This document shows positions 10,204 to 22,715 of a stretch of DNA of 64,000 nt, in pieces (the stretch's first letter is position 1; each line of letters opens with the position of its first letter). A model generated the notes under the pieces. The model had not been told where the DNA came from and did no database searches. It saw nothing but the letters and a program-made list of their open reading frames with translations. Made by a program: the position numbers and the translations under genes. The stretch spans positions 32,181,426 through 32,245,425 of the forward strand of contig NC_071398.1 of NCBI RefSeq assembly GCF_022682495.2, in the 5' to 3' direction. Origin of the DNA: Desmodus rotundus (Eukaryota; Chordata; Mammalia; Chiroptera; Phyllostomidae).

Positions 10204-12275
10204 TTGTTTGCTCCTCAAACTCACTCGGGAATCAACCTATTTCGTAGGAAGCGGGTTTTCCTCCAAAGCCGTCTCAGTGTTCAACGTCTTCTCAATGTGG
10301 TCATTTCAGTAGTAGATGTGATGGGAGAAGAAGACTGTAGCCTAAGAAACCATGGAGACTATACTACGTCCCTCGGACTCCACCCGTTCGTGAAGCATTC
10401 AAAGAGGAAGAAGCTAAAAGTACCTCATGGGCCTACCAGGCCATTCATTCCACTCTGCGAATACAGCAGTGAAGACTTTGCGCTCCCCTGCGTCACTCAG
10501 GAATTATATCAAGTCGTGCGAAAAGTGTTCTCAACAAAAGCCATCCACACTATTTGACGTGTTATCCATGTTCTCATTTCAGTAGGAGATGAAAGCAGCG
10601 GTGTGTCACATAGTACGTAGTCTTGTGAGCATCCTGTCCAAGAACCTTGCTGCAGTATAGGATCTCTGGCTCGTGTCATAGCGCAAGAGCTACTGAAATG
10701 ATTTCCCGTCAGCAACGGAGGGAATGCTAGCATAGCACTTTGTGATCCTTGAAGCGGAATGAGCTTCCACAGTAGAGTTTTCTCCTAGGTACTTTTTCCA
10801 TCAGAAAAGCGTAGCCCCAGGAAGAAGAGAGGCAACAGCCTACTACCTCACTTGGCCCATACAGTGTTTTCAACGTAGAAATGCATGTGCAGCTAGCAGT
10901 CCCCTTACTCTATTCGAGTGACTCTCTCACACAGCACAGGAGTGAACGGTTTGAAAGCTGCCAAGTCACTCGGGATTGAACATGTTCCTGAGAAGCGGCT
11001 TTAAGCATGAACGCAGCACTAGATCAATGTGCTCCTAGCAGTTGAATTGGAAATGAGTGCCTTGTACCATATCACATACCCTCTTCAGAACTTATGATCC
11101 GCTCTCTTGCTCTGTTATGTTTACCTTGCTGTGTTTCAGTGCAACGATCTACAGAATCACTTTCTCGTCCTCAACGGACTCAATGAAAGCACAGGACTAA
11201 GAGAGCTATGAAATGCGCGGTCTTCTATGACACACTTTCCTCTACCTGCGGCCGTCATCTAGCTTTAGCCCTAGCCCTAAACCCACATGTAACATTAACC
11301 CAAACGCTAATGCTAAACCTATCCCTAACGCTAAACCTAACCCTAACCCTAACCCTAACCCTAACCCTAACCCTATCCCTATCTCTTTCCCTAACCCTAA
11401 TCCTAACCCTAACCCTAACCCTATCCCTATCACTACCGTCATGATAAAGCTTATCCTTACCATCATCGTAATGCTAGCCCTAACCCTAACTCTATCTTTA
11501 AACAGAAATCTTCTGATATATCAGAGCTGTGGGTTGTGTCCTAAACTAAATGCTACTGAAATCATTTTCAATCGGTAGTGAATGAACAGGAGCATAGCAG
11601 TTTCAGAACTTCGCAGGACAATGAGCTGCGAGTGTGGGCTTCTCGCCGCTCTATTTCCTCCGGGAAAACAGCAGAGGCCGATGATCTCCTGCAGCTACTG
11701 AGTACTGTGTCTTGTGGACAAAACTGTTTCTCGAACGTAGACATGCCCATGAAGCTCACAGCCCACTGACTCTATGCGATTGAGTTTCCTTCTGATAGAA
11801 TAGCAAGGAATTCATGGAAAGCTTCCAAACAACTAGGGAATCAGGATGTTTCATACAAGTCCCTTAAGAGAAAACTTCATCTCCAGCGGGTAACACTAGG
11901 TCAATGGACTCGTTTCAGTAGAGTGCGAAATGTGTGGGATGCCGCTAGAAGCCACCCATTTAGAACGTCATTTCAATTGGTTTTCTGTATGATCACCTTG
12001 GCGGTAAGTTTGCTAGCCACAGAGTTGTGGAATCCCGTTGCCCAAAACAAATGAGTGAACGCAAGCACAGCGCTATGCCAACTATGACCCAGAGTAAGCT
12101 TGGCTACCAGTGTTTTGCCACATTATGCGTTCTGCGAGGAAAGCCTATGCGGACGTTGGAAGGCGGCTAGGCCATGTTGCGCGACTTGGCCTGCAAGTCT
12201 CTGAAGATCCAAGGGAATATCAATGTCAGAGTAGCCTGTGGGGCTCCCAGTGGAAGATAATACATTCCTGAAGAT
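10204..12275 (+). repeat. Monomer 5, type E (2072 bp)
   Basis: CENP-B-box-like motif at 10240-10256; telomere-like block at 11267-11496 (230 bp), whose core contains six CCCTAA hexamers in a row. The first bases read GGTTTG where other monomers read GATTTG. Type-E GATGATC, GAGTACT and GAAGATCC marks are present. Confidence 0.97.
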
Positions 12276-14377
12276 TTGTTTGCTCCTCAAACTCACTCGG
12301 GAATCAACCTATTTCGTAGGAAGCGGGTTTTCCTCCAAAGCCATCTCAGTGTTCAACGTCTTCTCAATGTGGTCATTTCAGTAGTAGATGTGATGGGAGA
12401 AGAAGACTGTAGCCTAAGAAACCATGGAGACTATACTACGTCCCTCGGACTCCACCCGTTCGTGAAGCATTCAAAGAGGAAGAAGCTAAAAGTACCTCAT
12501 GGGCCTACCAGGCCATTCATTCCACTCTGCGAATACAGCAGTGAAGACTTTGCGCTCCCCTGCGTCACTCAGGAATTATATCAAGTCGTGCGAAAAGTGT
12601 TCTCAACAAAAGCCATCCACACTATTTGACGTGTTATCCATGTTCTCATTTCAGTAGGAGATGAAAGCAGCGGTGTGTCACATAGTACGTAGTCTTGTGA
12701 GCATCCTGTCCAAGAACCTTGCTGCAGTATAGGATCTCTGGCTCGTGTCATAGCGCAAGAGCTACTGAAATGATTTCCCGTCAGCAACGGAGGGAATGCT
12801 AGCATAGCACTTTGTGATCCTTGAAGCGGAATGAGCTTCCACAGTAGAGTTTTCTCCTAGGTACTTTTTCCATCAGAAAAGCGTAGCCCCAGGAAGAAGA
12901 GAGGCAACAGCCTACTACCTCACTTTGCCCATACAGTGTTTTCAACGTAGAAATGCATGTGCAGCTAGCAGTCCCCTTACTCTATTCGAGTGACTCTCTC
13001 ACACAGCACAGGAGTGAACGGTTTGAAAGCTGCCAAGTCACTCGGGATTGAACATGTTCCTGAGAAGCGGCTTTATGCATGAACTCAGCACTAGATCAAT
13101 GTGCTCCTAGCAGTTGAATTGGAAATGAGTGCCTTGTACCATATCACATACCCTCTTCAGAACTTATGATCCGCTCTCTTGCTCTGTTATGTTTACCTTG
13201 CTGTGTTTCAGTGCAACGATCTACAGAATCACTTTCTCGTCCTCAACGGACTCAATGAAAGCACAGGACTAAGAGACCTATGAAATGCGCGGTCTTCTAT
13301 GACACACTTTCCTCTACCTGCGGCCGTCATCTAGCTTTAGCCCTAGCCCTAAACCCACATGTAACATTAACCCAAACGCTAATGCTAAACCTATCCCTAA
13401 CGCTAAACCTAACCCTAACCCTAACCCTATCCGTAACCCTAACCCTAACCCTAACCCTATCCCTATCTCTTTCCCTAACCCTAACCCTATCCCTATCCCT
13501 TACCCTACCCCTAACCCTAACCCTATCCCTATCCCTACCCTCATGATAAAGCTTATCCTTACCATCATCGTAATGCTAGCCCTAACCCTAACTCTATCTT
13601 TAAACAGAAATCTTCTGATATATCAGAGCTGTGGGTTGTGTCCTAAACTAAATGCTACTGAAATCATTTTCAATCGGTAGTGAATGAACAGGAGCATAGC
13701 AGTTTCAGAACTTCGCAGGACAATGAGCTGCGAGTGTGGGCTTCTCGCCGCTCTATTTCCTCCGGGAAAACAGCAGAGGCCGAAGATCTCCTGCAGCTAC
13801 TGACTACTGTGTCTTGTGGACAAAACTGTTTCTCGAACGTAGACATGCCCATGAAGCTCACAGCCCACTGACTCTATGCGATTGAGTTTCCTTCTGATAG
13901 AATAGCAAGGAATTCATGGAAAGCTTCCAAACAACTAGGGAATCAGGATGTTTCATACAAGTCCCTTAAGAGAAAACTTCATCTCCAGCGGGTAACACTA
14001 GGTCAATGGACTCGTTTCAGTAGAGTGCGAAATATGTGGGATGCCGCTAGAAGCCACCCATTTAGAACGTCATTTCAATTGGTTTTCTGTATGATCACCT
14101 TGGCGGTAAGTTTGCTAGCCACAGAGTTGTGGAATCCCGTTGCCCAAAACAAATGAGTGAACGCAAGCACAGCGCTATGCCAACTATGACCCAGAGTAAG
14201 CTTGGCTACCAGTGTTTTGCCACATTATGCGTTCTGCGAGGAAAGCCTATGCGGACGTTGGAAGGCGGCTAGGCCATGTTGCGCGATTTGGCCTGCAAGT
14301 CTCTGAAGATCTAAGGGAATATCAATGTCAGAGTAGCCTGTGGGGCTCCCAGTGGAAGATAATACATTCCTGAAGAT
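12276..14377 (+). repeat. Monomer 6, type A (2102 bp)
   Basis: CENP-B-box-like motif at 12312-12328; telomere-like block at 13339-13598 (260 bp). Base 12343 is A where the other monomers have G (a CpG-to-CpA change just after the motif). Otherwise it is nearly identical to monomer 1. Confidence 0.97.
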
Positions 14378-16479
14378 TTGTTTGCTCCTCAAAATCACTC
14401 GGGAATCAACCTATTTCGTAGGAAGCGGGTTTTCCTCCAAAGCCGTCTCAGTGTTCAACGTCTTCTCAATGTGGTCATTTCAGTAGTAGATGTGATGGGA
14501 GAAGAAGACTGTAGCCTAAGAAACCATGGAGACTATACTACGTCCCTCGGACTCCACCCGTTCGTGAAGCATTCAAAGAGGAACAAGCTAAAAGTACCCC
14601 ATGGGCCTACCAGGCCATTCATTCCACTCTGCGAATACAGCAGTGAAGACTTTGCGCTCCCCTGCGTCACTCAGGAATTATATCAAGTCGTGCGAAAAGT
14701 GTTCTCAACAAAAGCCATCCACACTATTTGACGTGTTATCCATGTTCTCATTTCAGTAGGAGATGAAAGCAGCGATGTGTCACATAGTACGTAGTCTTGT
14801 GAGCATCCTGTCCAGGAAGCTTGCTGCAGTATAGGATCTCTGGCTCGTGTCATAGCGCAAGAGCTACTGAAATGATTTCCCGTCAGCAACGGAGGGAATG
14901 CTAGCATAGCACTTTGTGATCCTTGAAGCGGAATGAGCTTCCACAGTAGAGTTTTCTCCTAGGTACTTTTTCCATCAGAAAAGCGTAGCCCCAGGAAGAA
15001 GAGAGGCAACAGCCTACTACCTCACTTTGCCCATACAGTGTTTTCAACGTAGAAATGCATGTGCAGCTAGCAGTCCCCTTACTCTATTCGAGTGACTCTC
15101 TCACACAGCACAGGAGTGAACGGTTTGAAAGCTGCCAAGTCACTCGGGATTGAACATGTTCCTGAGAAGCGGCTTTAAGCATGAACGCAGCACTAGATCA
15201 ATGTGCTCCTAGCAGTTGAATTGGAAATGAGTGCGTTGTACCATATCACATACCCTCTTCAGAACTTATGATCCGCTCTCTTGCTCTGTTATGTTTACCT
15301 TGCTGTGTTTCAGTGCAACGATCTACAGAATCACTTTCTCGTCCTCAACGGACTCAATGAAAGCACAGGACTAAGAGAGCTATGAAATGCGCGGTCTTCT
15401 ATGACACACTTTCCTCTACCTGCGGCTGTCATCTAGCTTTAGCCCTAGCCCTAAACCCACATGTAACATTAACCCAAACGCTAATGCTAAACCTATCCCT
15501 AACGCTAAACCTAACCCTAACCCTAACCCTATCCGTAACCCTAACCCTAACCCTAACCCTATCCCTATCTCTTTCCCTAACCCTAACCCTATCCCTATCC
15601 CTTACCCTACCCCTAACCCTAACCCTATCCCTATCCCTACCCTCATGATAAAGCTTATCCTTACCATCATCGTAATGCTAGCCCTAACCCTAACTCTATC
15701 TTTAAACAGAAATCTTCTGATATATCAGAGCTGTGGGTTGTGTCCTAAACTAAATGCTACTGAAATCATTTTCAATCGGTAGTGAATGAACAGGAGCATA
15801 GCAGTTTCAGAACTTCGCAGGACAATGAGCTGCGAGTGTGGGCTTCTCGCTGCTCTATTTCGTCCGGGAAAACAGCAGAGGCCGAAGATCTCCTGCAGCT
15901 ACTGACTACTGTGTCTTGTGGACAAAACTGTTTTTCGAACGTAGACATGCCCATGAAGCTCACAGCCCACTGACTCTATGCGATTGAGTTTCCTTCTGAT
16001 AGAATAGCAAGGAATTCATGGAAAGCTTCCAAACAACTAGGGAATCAGGATGTTTCATACAAGTCCCTTAAGAGAAAACTTCATCTGCAGCGGGTAACAC
16101 TAGGTCAATGGACTCGTTTCAGTAGAGTGCGAAATGTGTGGGATGCCGCTAGAAGACACCCATTTAGAACGTCATTTCAATTGGTTTCCTGTATGATCAC
16201 CTTGGCGGTAAGTTTGCTAGCCACAGAGTTGTGGAATCCCGTTGCCCAATACAAATAGTGAACGCAAGCACAGCGCTATGCCAACTATGACCCAGAGTAA
16301 GCTTGGCTACCAGTGTTTTCGCCAAATTATGCGTTCTGCGAGGAAATCGTATGCGGACGTTGGAAGGCGGCTAGGCCATGCTACGCGACCTGGCCTGCAC
16401 GTCTCTGAAGATCTAAGGGAATATCAATGTCAGAGTAGCCTGTGGGGCTTCCAGTGGAAGATAATACATTCCTGAAGAT
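14378..16479 (+). repeat. Monomer 7, type B, B1/B2 chimera (2102 bp)
   Basis: CENP-B-box-like motif at 14414-14430; telomere-like block at 15441-15700 (260 bp). It starts with the B1 mark CAAAATCACTC but already has B2 marks at 14938 (GAGCTT), then CACTTTGC, GTGCGTTG, CGGCTGTC (15427, EagI site lost) and CTGCTCTATTTCGTCC. The B1-to-B2 switch is thus much earlier than in monomer 2. Confidence 0.96.
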
Positions 16480-18546
16480 TTGTTTGCTCCTCAAACTCAC
16501 TCGGGAATCAACCTATTTCGTAGGAAGCGGGTTTTCCTCCAAAGCCGTCTCAGTGTTCAACGTCTTCTCAATGTGGTCATTTCAGTAGTAGATGTGATGG
16601 GAGAAGAAGACTGTAGCCTAAGAAACCATGGAGACTATACTACGTCCCTCGGACTCCACCCGTTCGTGAAGCATTCAAAGAGGAACAAGCTAAAAGTACC
16701 TCATGGGCCTACCAGGCCATTCATTCCACTCTGCGAATACAGCAGTGAAGACTTTGCGCTCCCCTGCGTCACTCAGGAATTATATCAAGTCGTGCGAAAA
16801 GTGTTCTCAACAAAAGCCATCCACACTATTTGACGTGTTATCCATGTTCTCATTTCAGTAGGAGATGAAAGCAGCGGTGTGTCACATAGTACGTACTCTT
16901 GTGAGCATCCTGTCCAAGAACCTTGCTGCAGTATAGGATCTCTGGCTCGTGTCATAGCGCAAGAGCTACTGAAATGATTTCCCGTCAGCAACGGAGGGAA
17001 TGCTAGCATAGCACTTTGTGATCCTTGAAGCGGAATGAGCTTCCACAGTAGAGTTTTCTCCTAGGTACTTTTTCCATCAGAAAAGCGTAGCCCCAGGAAG
17101 AAGAGAGGCAACAGCCTACTACCTCACTTTGCCCATACAGTGTTTTCAACGTAGAAATGCATGTGCAGCTAGCAGTCCCCTTACTCTATTCGAGTGACTC
17201 TCTCACACAGCACAGGAGTGAACGGTTTGAAAGCTGCCAAGTCACTCGGGATTGAACATGTTCCTGAGAAGCGGCTTTAAGCATGAACGCAGCACTAGAT
17301 CAATGTGCTCCTAGCAGTTGAATTGGAAATGAGTGCCTTGTACCATATCACATACCCTCTTCAGAACTTATGATCCGCTCTCTTGCTCTGTTATGTTTAC
17401 CTTGCTGTGTTTCAGTGCAACGATCTACAGAATCACTTTCTCGTCCTCAACGGACTCAATGAAAGCACAGGACTAAGAGAGCTATGAAATGCGCGGTCTT
17501 CTATGACACACTTTCCTCTACCTGCGGCCGTCATCTAGCTTTAGCCCTAGCCCTAAACCAACATGTAACATTAACCCAAACGCTAATGCTAAACCTATCC
17601 CTAACGCTAAACCTAACCCTAACCCTAACCCTAACCCTAACCCTAACCCTATCCCTATCTCTTTCCCTAACCCTAACCCTAACCCTAACCCTATCCCTAT
17701 CACTACCGTCATGATAAAGCTTATCCTTACCATCATCGTAATGCTAGCCCTAACCCTAACTCTATCTTTAAACAGAAATCTTCTGATATATCAGAGCTGT
17801 GGGTTGTGTCCTAAACTAAATGCTACTGAAATCATTTTCAATCGGTAGTGAATGAACAGGAGCATAGCAGTTTCAGAACTTCGCAGGACAATGAGCTGCG
17901 AGTGTGGGCTTCTCTCTGCTCTATTTCGTCCGGGAAAACAGCAGAGGCCGAAGATCTCCTGCAGCTACTGACTACTGTGTCTTGTGGACAAAACTGTTTC
18001 TCGAACGTAGACATGCCCATGAAGCTCACAGCCCACTGACTCTATGCGATTGAGTTTCCTTCTGATAGAATAGCAAGGAATTCATGGAAAGCTTCCAAAC
18101 AACTAGGGAATCAGGATGTTTCATACAAGTCCCTTAAGAGAAAACTTCATCTGCAGCGGGTAACACTAGGTCAATGGACTCGTTTCAGTAGAGTGCGAAA
18201 TGTGTGGGATGCCGCTAGAAGCCACCCATTTAGAACGTCATTTCAATTGGTTTCCTGTATGATCACCTTGGCGGTAAGTTTGCTAGCCACAGAGTTGTGG
18301 AATCCCGTTGCCCAAAACAAATGAGTGAACGCAAGCACAGCGCTATGCCAACTATGACCCAGAGTAAGCTTGGCTACCAGTGTTTTCGCCAAATTATGCG
18401 GTCTGCGAGGAAAGCGTATACGGACGTTGGAAGGCGGCTAGGCCATGCTACGCGACCTGGCCTGCAAGTCTCTGAAGATCTAAGGGAATATCAATGTCAG
18501 AGTAGCCTGTGGGGCTCCCAGTGGAAGATAATACATTCCTGAAGAT
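16480..18546 (+). repeat. Monomer 8, type C (2067 bp)
   Basis: CENP-B-box-like motif at 16516-16532; telomere-like block at 17543-17766 (224 bp) with CTAAACCAACATG. Private: GTACTC for GTAGTC near 16894. TCTCTCTGCTC near 17911 replaces TCTCGCCGCTC of monomer 3 and is shared with monomer 14. Confidence 0.97.
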
Positions 18547-20643
18547 TTGTTTGCTCCTCAAACTCACTCGGGAATCAACCTATTTCGTAGGAAGCGGGTT
18601 TTCCTCCAAAGCCGTCTCAGTGTTCAACGTCTTCTCAATGTGGTCATTTCAGTAGTAGATGTGATGGGAGAAGAAGACTGTAGCCTAAGAAACCATGGAG
18701 ACTATACTACGTCCCTCGGACTCCACCCGTTCGTGAAGCATTCAAAGAGGAACAAGCTAAAAGTACCTCATGGGCCTACCAGGCCATTCATTCCACTCTG
18801 CGAATACAGCAGTGAAGACTTTGCGCTCCCCTGCGTCACTCAGGAATTATATCAAGTCGTGCGAAAAGTGTTCTCAACAAAAGCCATCCACACTATTTGA
18901 CGTGTTATCCATGTTCTCATTTCAGTAGGAGATGAAAGCAGCGGTGTGTCACATAGTACGTAGTCTTGTGAGCATCCTGTCCAGGAAGCTTGCTGCAGTA
19001 TAGGATCTCTGGCTCGTGTCATAGCGCAAGAGCTACTGAAATGATTTCCCGTCAGCAACGGAGGGAATGCTAGCATAGCACTTTGTGATCCTTGAAGCGG
19101 AATGAGCTTCCACAGTAGAGTTTTCTCCTAGGTACTTTTTCCATCAGAAAAGCGTAGCCCCAGGAAGAAGAGAGGCAACAGCCTACTACCTCACTTTGCC
19201 CATACAGTGTTTTCAACGTAGAAATGCATGTGCAGCTAGCAGTCCCCTTACTCTATTTGAGTGACTCTCTCACACAGCACAGGAGTGAACGGTTTGAAAG
19301 CTGCCAAGTCACTCGGGATTGAACATGTTCCTGAGAAGCGGCTTTAAGCATGAACGCAGCACTAGATCAATGTGCTCCTAGCAGTTGAATTGGAAATGAG
19401 TGCCTTGTACCATATCACATACCCTCTTCAGAACTTATGATCCGCTCTCTTGCTCTGTTATGTTTACCTTGCTGTGTTTCAGTGCAACGATCTACAGAAT
19501 CACTTTCTCCTCCTCAACGGACTCAATGAAAGCACAGGACTAAGAGAGCTATGAAATGCGCGGTCTTCTATGACACACTTTCCTCTACCTGCAGCCGTCA
19601 TCTAGCTTTAGCCCTAGCCCTAAACCCACATGTAACATTAACCCAAACGCTAATGCTAAACCTATCCCTAACGCTAAACCTAACCCTAACCCTAACCCTA
19701 TCCGTAACCCTAACCCTAACCCTACCCCTATCTCTTTCCCTAACCCTAACCCTATCCCTATCCCTTACCCTACCCCTAACCCTAACCCTATCCCTATCCC
19801 TACCCTCATGATAAAGCTTATCCTTACCATCATCGTAATGCTAGCCCTAACCCTAACTCTATCTTTAAACAGAAATCTTCTGATATATCAGAGCTGTGGT
19901 TTGTGTCCTAAACTAAATGCTACTGAAATCATTTTCAATCGGTAGTGAATGAACAGGAGCATAGCAGTTTCAGAACTTCGCAGGACAATGAGCTGCGAGT
20001 GTGGGCTTCTCGCTGCTCTATTTCGTCCGGGAAAACAGCAGAGGCCGAAGATCTCCTGCAGCTACTGACTACTGTGTCTTGTGGACAAAACTGTTTTTCG
20101 AACGTAGACATGCCCATGAAGCTCACAGCCCACTGACTCTATGCGATTGAGTTTCCTTCTGATAGAATAGCAAGGAATTCATGGAAAGCTTCCAAACAAC
20201 TAGGGAATCAGGATGTTTCATACAAGTCCCTTAAGAGAAAACTTCATCTGCAGCGGGTAACACTAGGTCAATGGACTCGTTTCAGTAGAGTGCGAAATGT
20301 GTGGGATGCCGCTAGAAGCCACCCATTTAGAACGTCATTTCAATTGGTTTCCTGTATGATCACCTTGGCGGTAAGTTTGCTAGCCACAGAGTTGTGGAAT
20401 CCCGTTGCCCAATACAAATGAATGAACGCAAGCACAGCGCTATGCCAACTATGACCCAGAGTAAGCTTGGCTACCAGTGTTTTCGCCAAATTATGCGTTC
20501 TGCGAGGAAAGCGTATGCGGACGTTGGAAGGCGGCTAGGCCATGCTACGCGACCTGGCCTGCAAGTCTCTGAAGATCTAAGGGAATATCAATGTCAGAGT
20601 AGCCTGTGGGGCTTCCAGTGGAAGATAATACATTCCTGAAGAT
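18547..20643 (+). repeat. Monomer 9, type D (2097 bp)
   Basis: CENP-B-box-like motif at 18583-18599; telomere-like block at 19610-19863 (254 bp). It shares the D marks (TATTTGAG, GCAGCCG, GTGGTTTG). Private changes are TTTCTCCTCC for TTTCTCGTCC near 19510 and one CCTACCCC hexamer variant in the block near 19724. Confidence 0.97.
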
Positions 20644-22715
20644 TTGTTTGCTCCTCAAACTCACTCGGGAATCAACCTATTTCATAGGAAGCGGGTTTTC
20701 CTCCAAAGCCGTCTCAGTGTTCAACGTCTTCTCAATGTGGTCATTTCAGTAGTAGATGTGATGGGAGAAGAAGACTGTAGCCTAAGAAACCATGGAGACT
20801 ATACTACGTCCCTCGGACTCCACCCGTTCGTGAAGCATTCAAAGAGGAAGAAGCTAAAAGTACCTCATGGGCCTACCAGGCCATTCATTCCACTCTGCGA
20901 ATACAGCAGTGAAGACTTTGCGCTCCCCTGCGTCACTCAGGAATTATATCAAGTCGTGCGAAAAGTGTTCTCAACAAAAGCCATCCACACTATTTGACGT
21001 GTTATCCATGTTCTCATTTCAGTAGGAGATGAAAGCAGCGGTGTGTCACATAGTACGTAGTCTTGTGAGCATCCTGTCCAAGAACCTTGCTGCAGTATAG
21101 GATCTCTGGCTCGTGTCATAGCGCAAGAGCTACTGAAATGATTTCCCGTCAGCAACGGAGGGAATGCTAGCATAGCACTTTGTGATCCTTGAAGCGGAAT
21201 GAGATTCCACAGTAGAGTTTTCTCCTAGGTACTTTTTCCATCAGAAAAGCGTAGCCCCAGGAAGAAGAGAGGCAACAGCCTACTACCTCACTTGGCCCAT
21301 ACAGTGTTTTCAACGTAGAAATGCATGTGCAGCTAGCAGTCCCCTTACTCTATTCGAGTGACTCTCTCACACAGCACAGGAGTGAACGGTTTGAAAGCTG
21401 CCAAGTCACTCGGGATTGAACATGTTCCTGAGAAGCGGCTTTAAGCATGAACGCAGCACTAGATCAATGTGCTCCTAGCAGTTGAATTGGAAATGAGTGC
21501 CTTGTACCATATCACATACCCTCTTCAGAACTTATGATCCGCTCTCTTGCTCTGTTATGTTTACCTTGCTGTGTTTCAGTGCAACGATCTACAGAATCAC
21601 TTTCTCGTCCTCAACGGACTCAATGAAAGCACAGGACTAAGAGAGCTATGAAATGCGCGGTCTTCTATGACACACTTTCCTCTACCTGCGGCCGTCATCT
21701 AGCTTTAGCCCTAGCCCTAAACCCACATGTAACATTAACCCAAACGCTAATGCTAAACCTATCCCTAACGCTAAACCTAACCCTAACCCTAACCCTAACC
21801 CTAACCCTAACCCTATCCCTATCTCTTTCCCTAACCCTAATCCTAACCCTAACCCTAACCCTATCCCTATCACTACCGTCATGATAAAGCTTATCCTTAC
21901 CATCATCGTAATGCTAGCCCTAACCCTAACTCTATCTTTAAACAGAAATCTTCTGATATATCAGAGCTGTGGGTTGTGTCCTAAACTAAATGCTACTGAA
22001 ATCATTTTCAATCGGTAGTGAATGAACAGGAGCATAGCAGTTTCAGAACTTCGCAGGACAATGAGCTGCGAGTGTGGGCTTCTCGCCGCTCTATTTCCTC
22101 CGGGAAAACAGCAGAGGCCGATGATCTCCTGCAGCTACTGAGTACTGTGTCTTGTGGACAAAATTGTTTCTCGAACGTAGACATGCCCATGAAGCTCACA
22201 GCCCACTGACTCTATGCGATTGAGTTTCCTTCTGATAGAATAGCAAGGAATTCATGGAAAGCTTCCAAACAACTAGGGAATCAGGATGTTTCATACAAGT
22301 CCCTTAAGAGAAAACTTCATCTGCAGCGGGTAACACTAGGTCAATGGACTCGTTTCAGTAGAGTGCGAAATGTGTGGGATGCCGCTAGAAGCCACCCATT
22401 TAGAACGTCATTTCAATTGGTTTTCTGTATGATCACCTTGGCGGTAAGTTTGCTAGCCACAGAGTTGTGGAATCCCGTTGCCCAAAACAAATGAGTGAAC
22501 GCAAGCACAGCGCTATGCCAACTATGACCCAGAGTAAGCTTGGCTACCAGTGTTTTGCCACATTATGCGTTCTGCGAGGAAAGCCTATGCGGACGTTGGA
22601 AGGCGGCTAGGCCATGTTGCGCGACTTGGCCTGCAAGTCTCTGAAGATCCAAGGGAATATCAATGTCAGAGTAGCCTGTGGGGCTCCCAGTGGAAGATAA
22701 TACATTCCTGAAGAT
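20644..22715 (+). repeat. Monomer 10, type E, CENP-B-box core broken (2072 bp)
   Basis: The CENP-B-box-like site at 20680-20696 reads TTTCATAGGAAGCGGGT: base 20684 is A instead of the core G. Telomere-like block at 21707-21936 (230 bp). It has CTGCAG near 22323, unlike the CTCCAG of monomers 0, 5 and 16, and AAATTG near 22163 as in monomer 0. Confidence 0.97.
20680..20696 (+). other. CENP-B-box-like motif with lost core base
   Basis: Core position 5 is A (base 20684) instead of G, giving TTTCATAGG. This is a CpG-to-CpA transition and removes one of the bases known to be required for CENP-B binding. It is the only one of the 30 motif copies in the window that is altered. Confidence 0.85.

Larger units (their letters stand above)
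1836..12275 (+). repeat. Higher-order repeat copy 1, 5-mer A-B-C-D-E (10,440 bp)
   Basis: Five monomers with lengths 2102, 2102, 2067, 2097 and 2072 form one HOR. The same succession and exactly the same lengths recur in the next copy, and the five types keep their private variants, such as the short telomere-like block of C and E and the lost EagI site of D. The sequence at 1 equals the sequence at 10441, so the window's first 1,835 bases are the tail of the preceding copy. Confidence 0.96.
12276..22715 (+). repeat. Higher-order repeat copy 2, 5-mer A-B-C-D-E (10,440 bp)
   Basis: This copy has the same monomer order and lengths as copy 1. Comparing bases 1-10440 with 10441-20880 by eye gave about 24 substitutions and no insertion or deletion. 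Several differences cluster in its B monomer (14881-15920), where copy 2 carries a different haplotype from copy 1. Confidence 0.96.
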
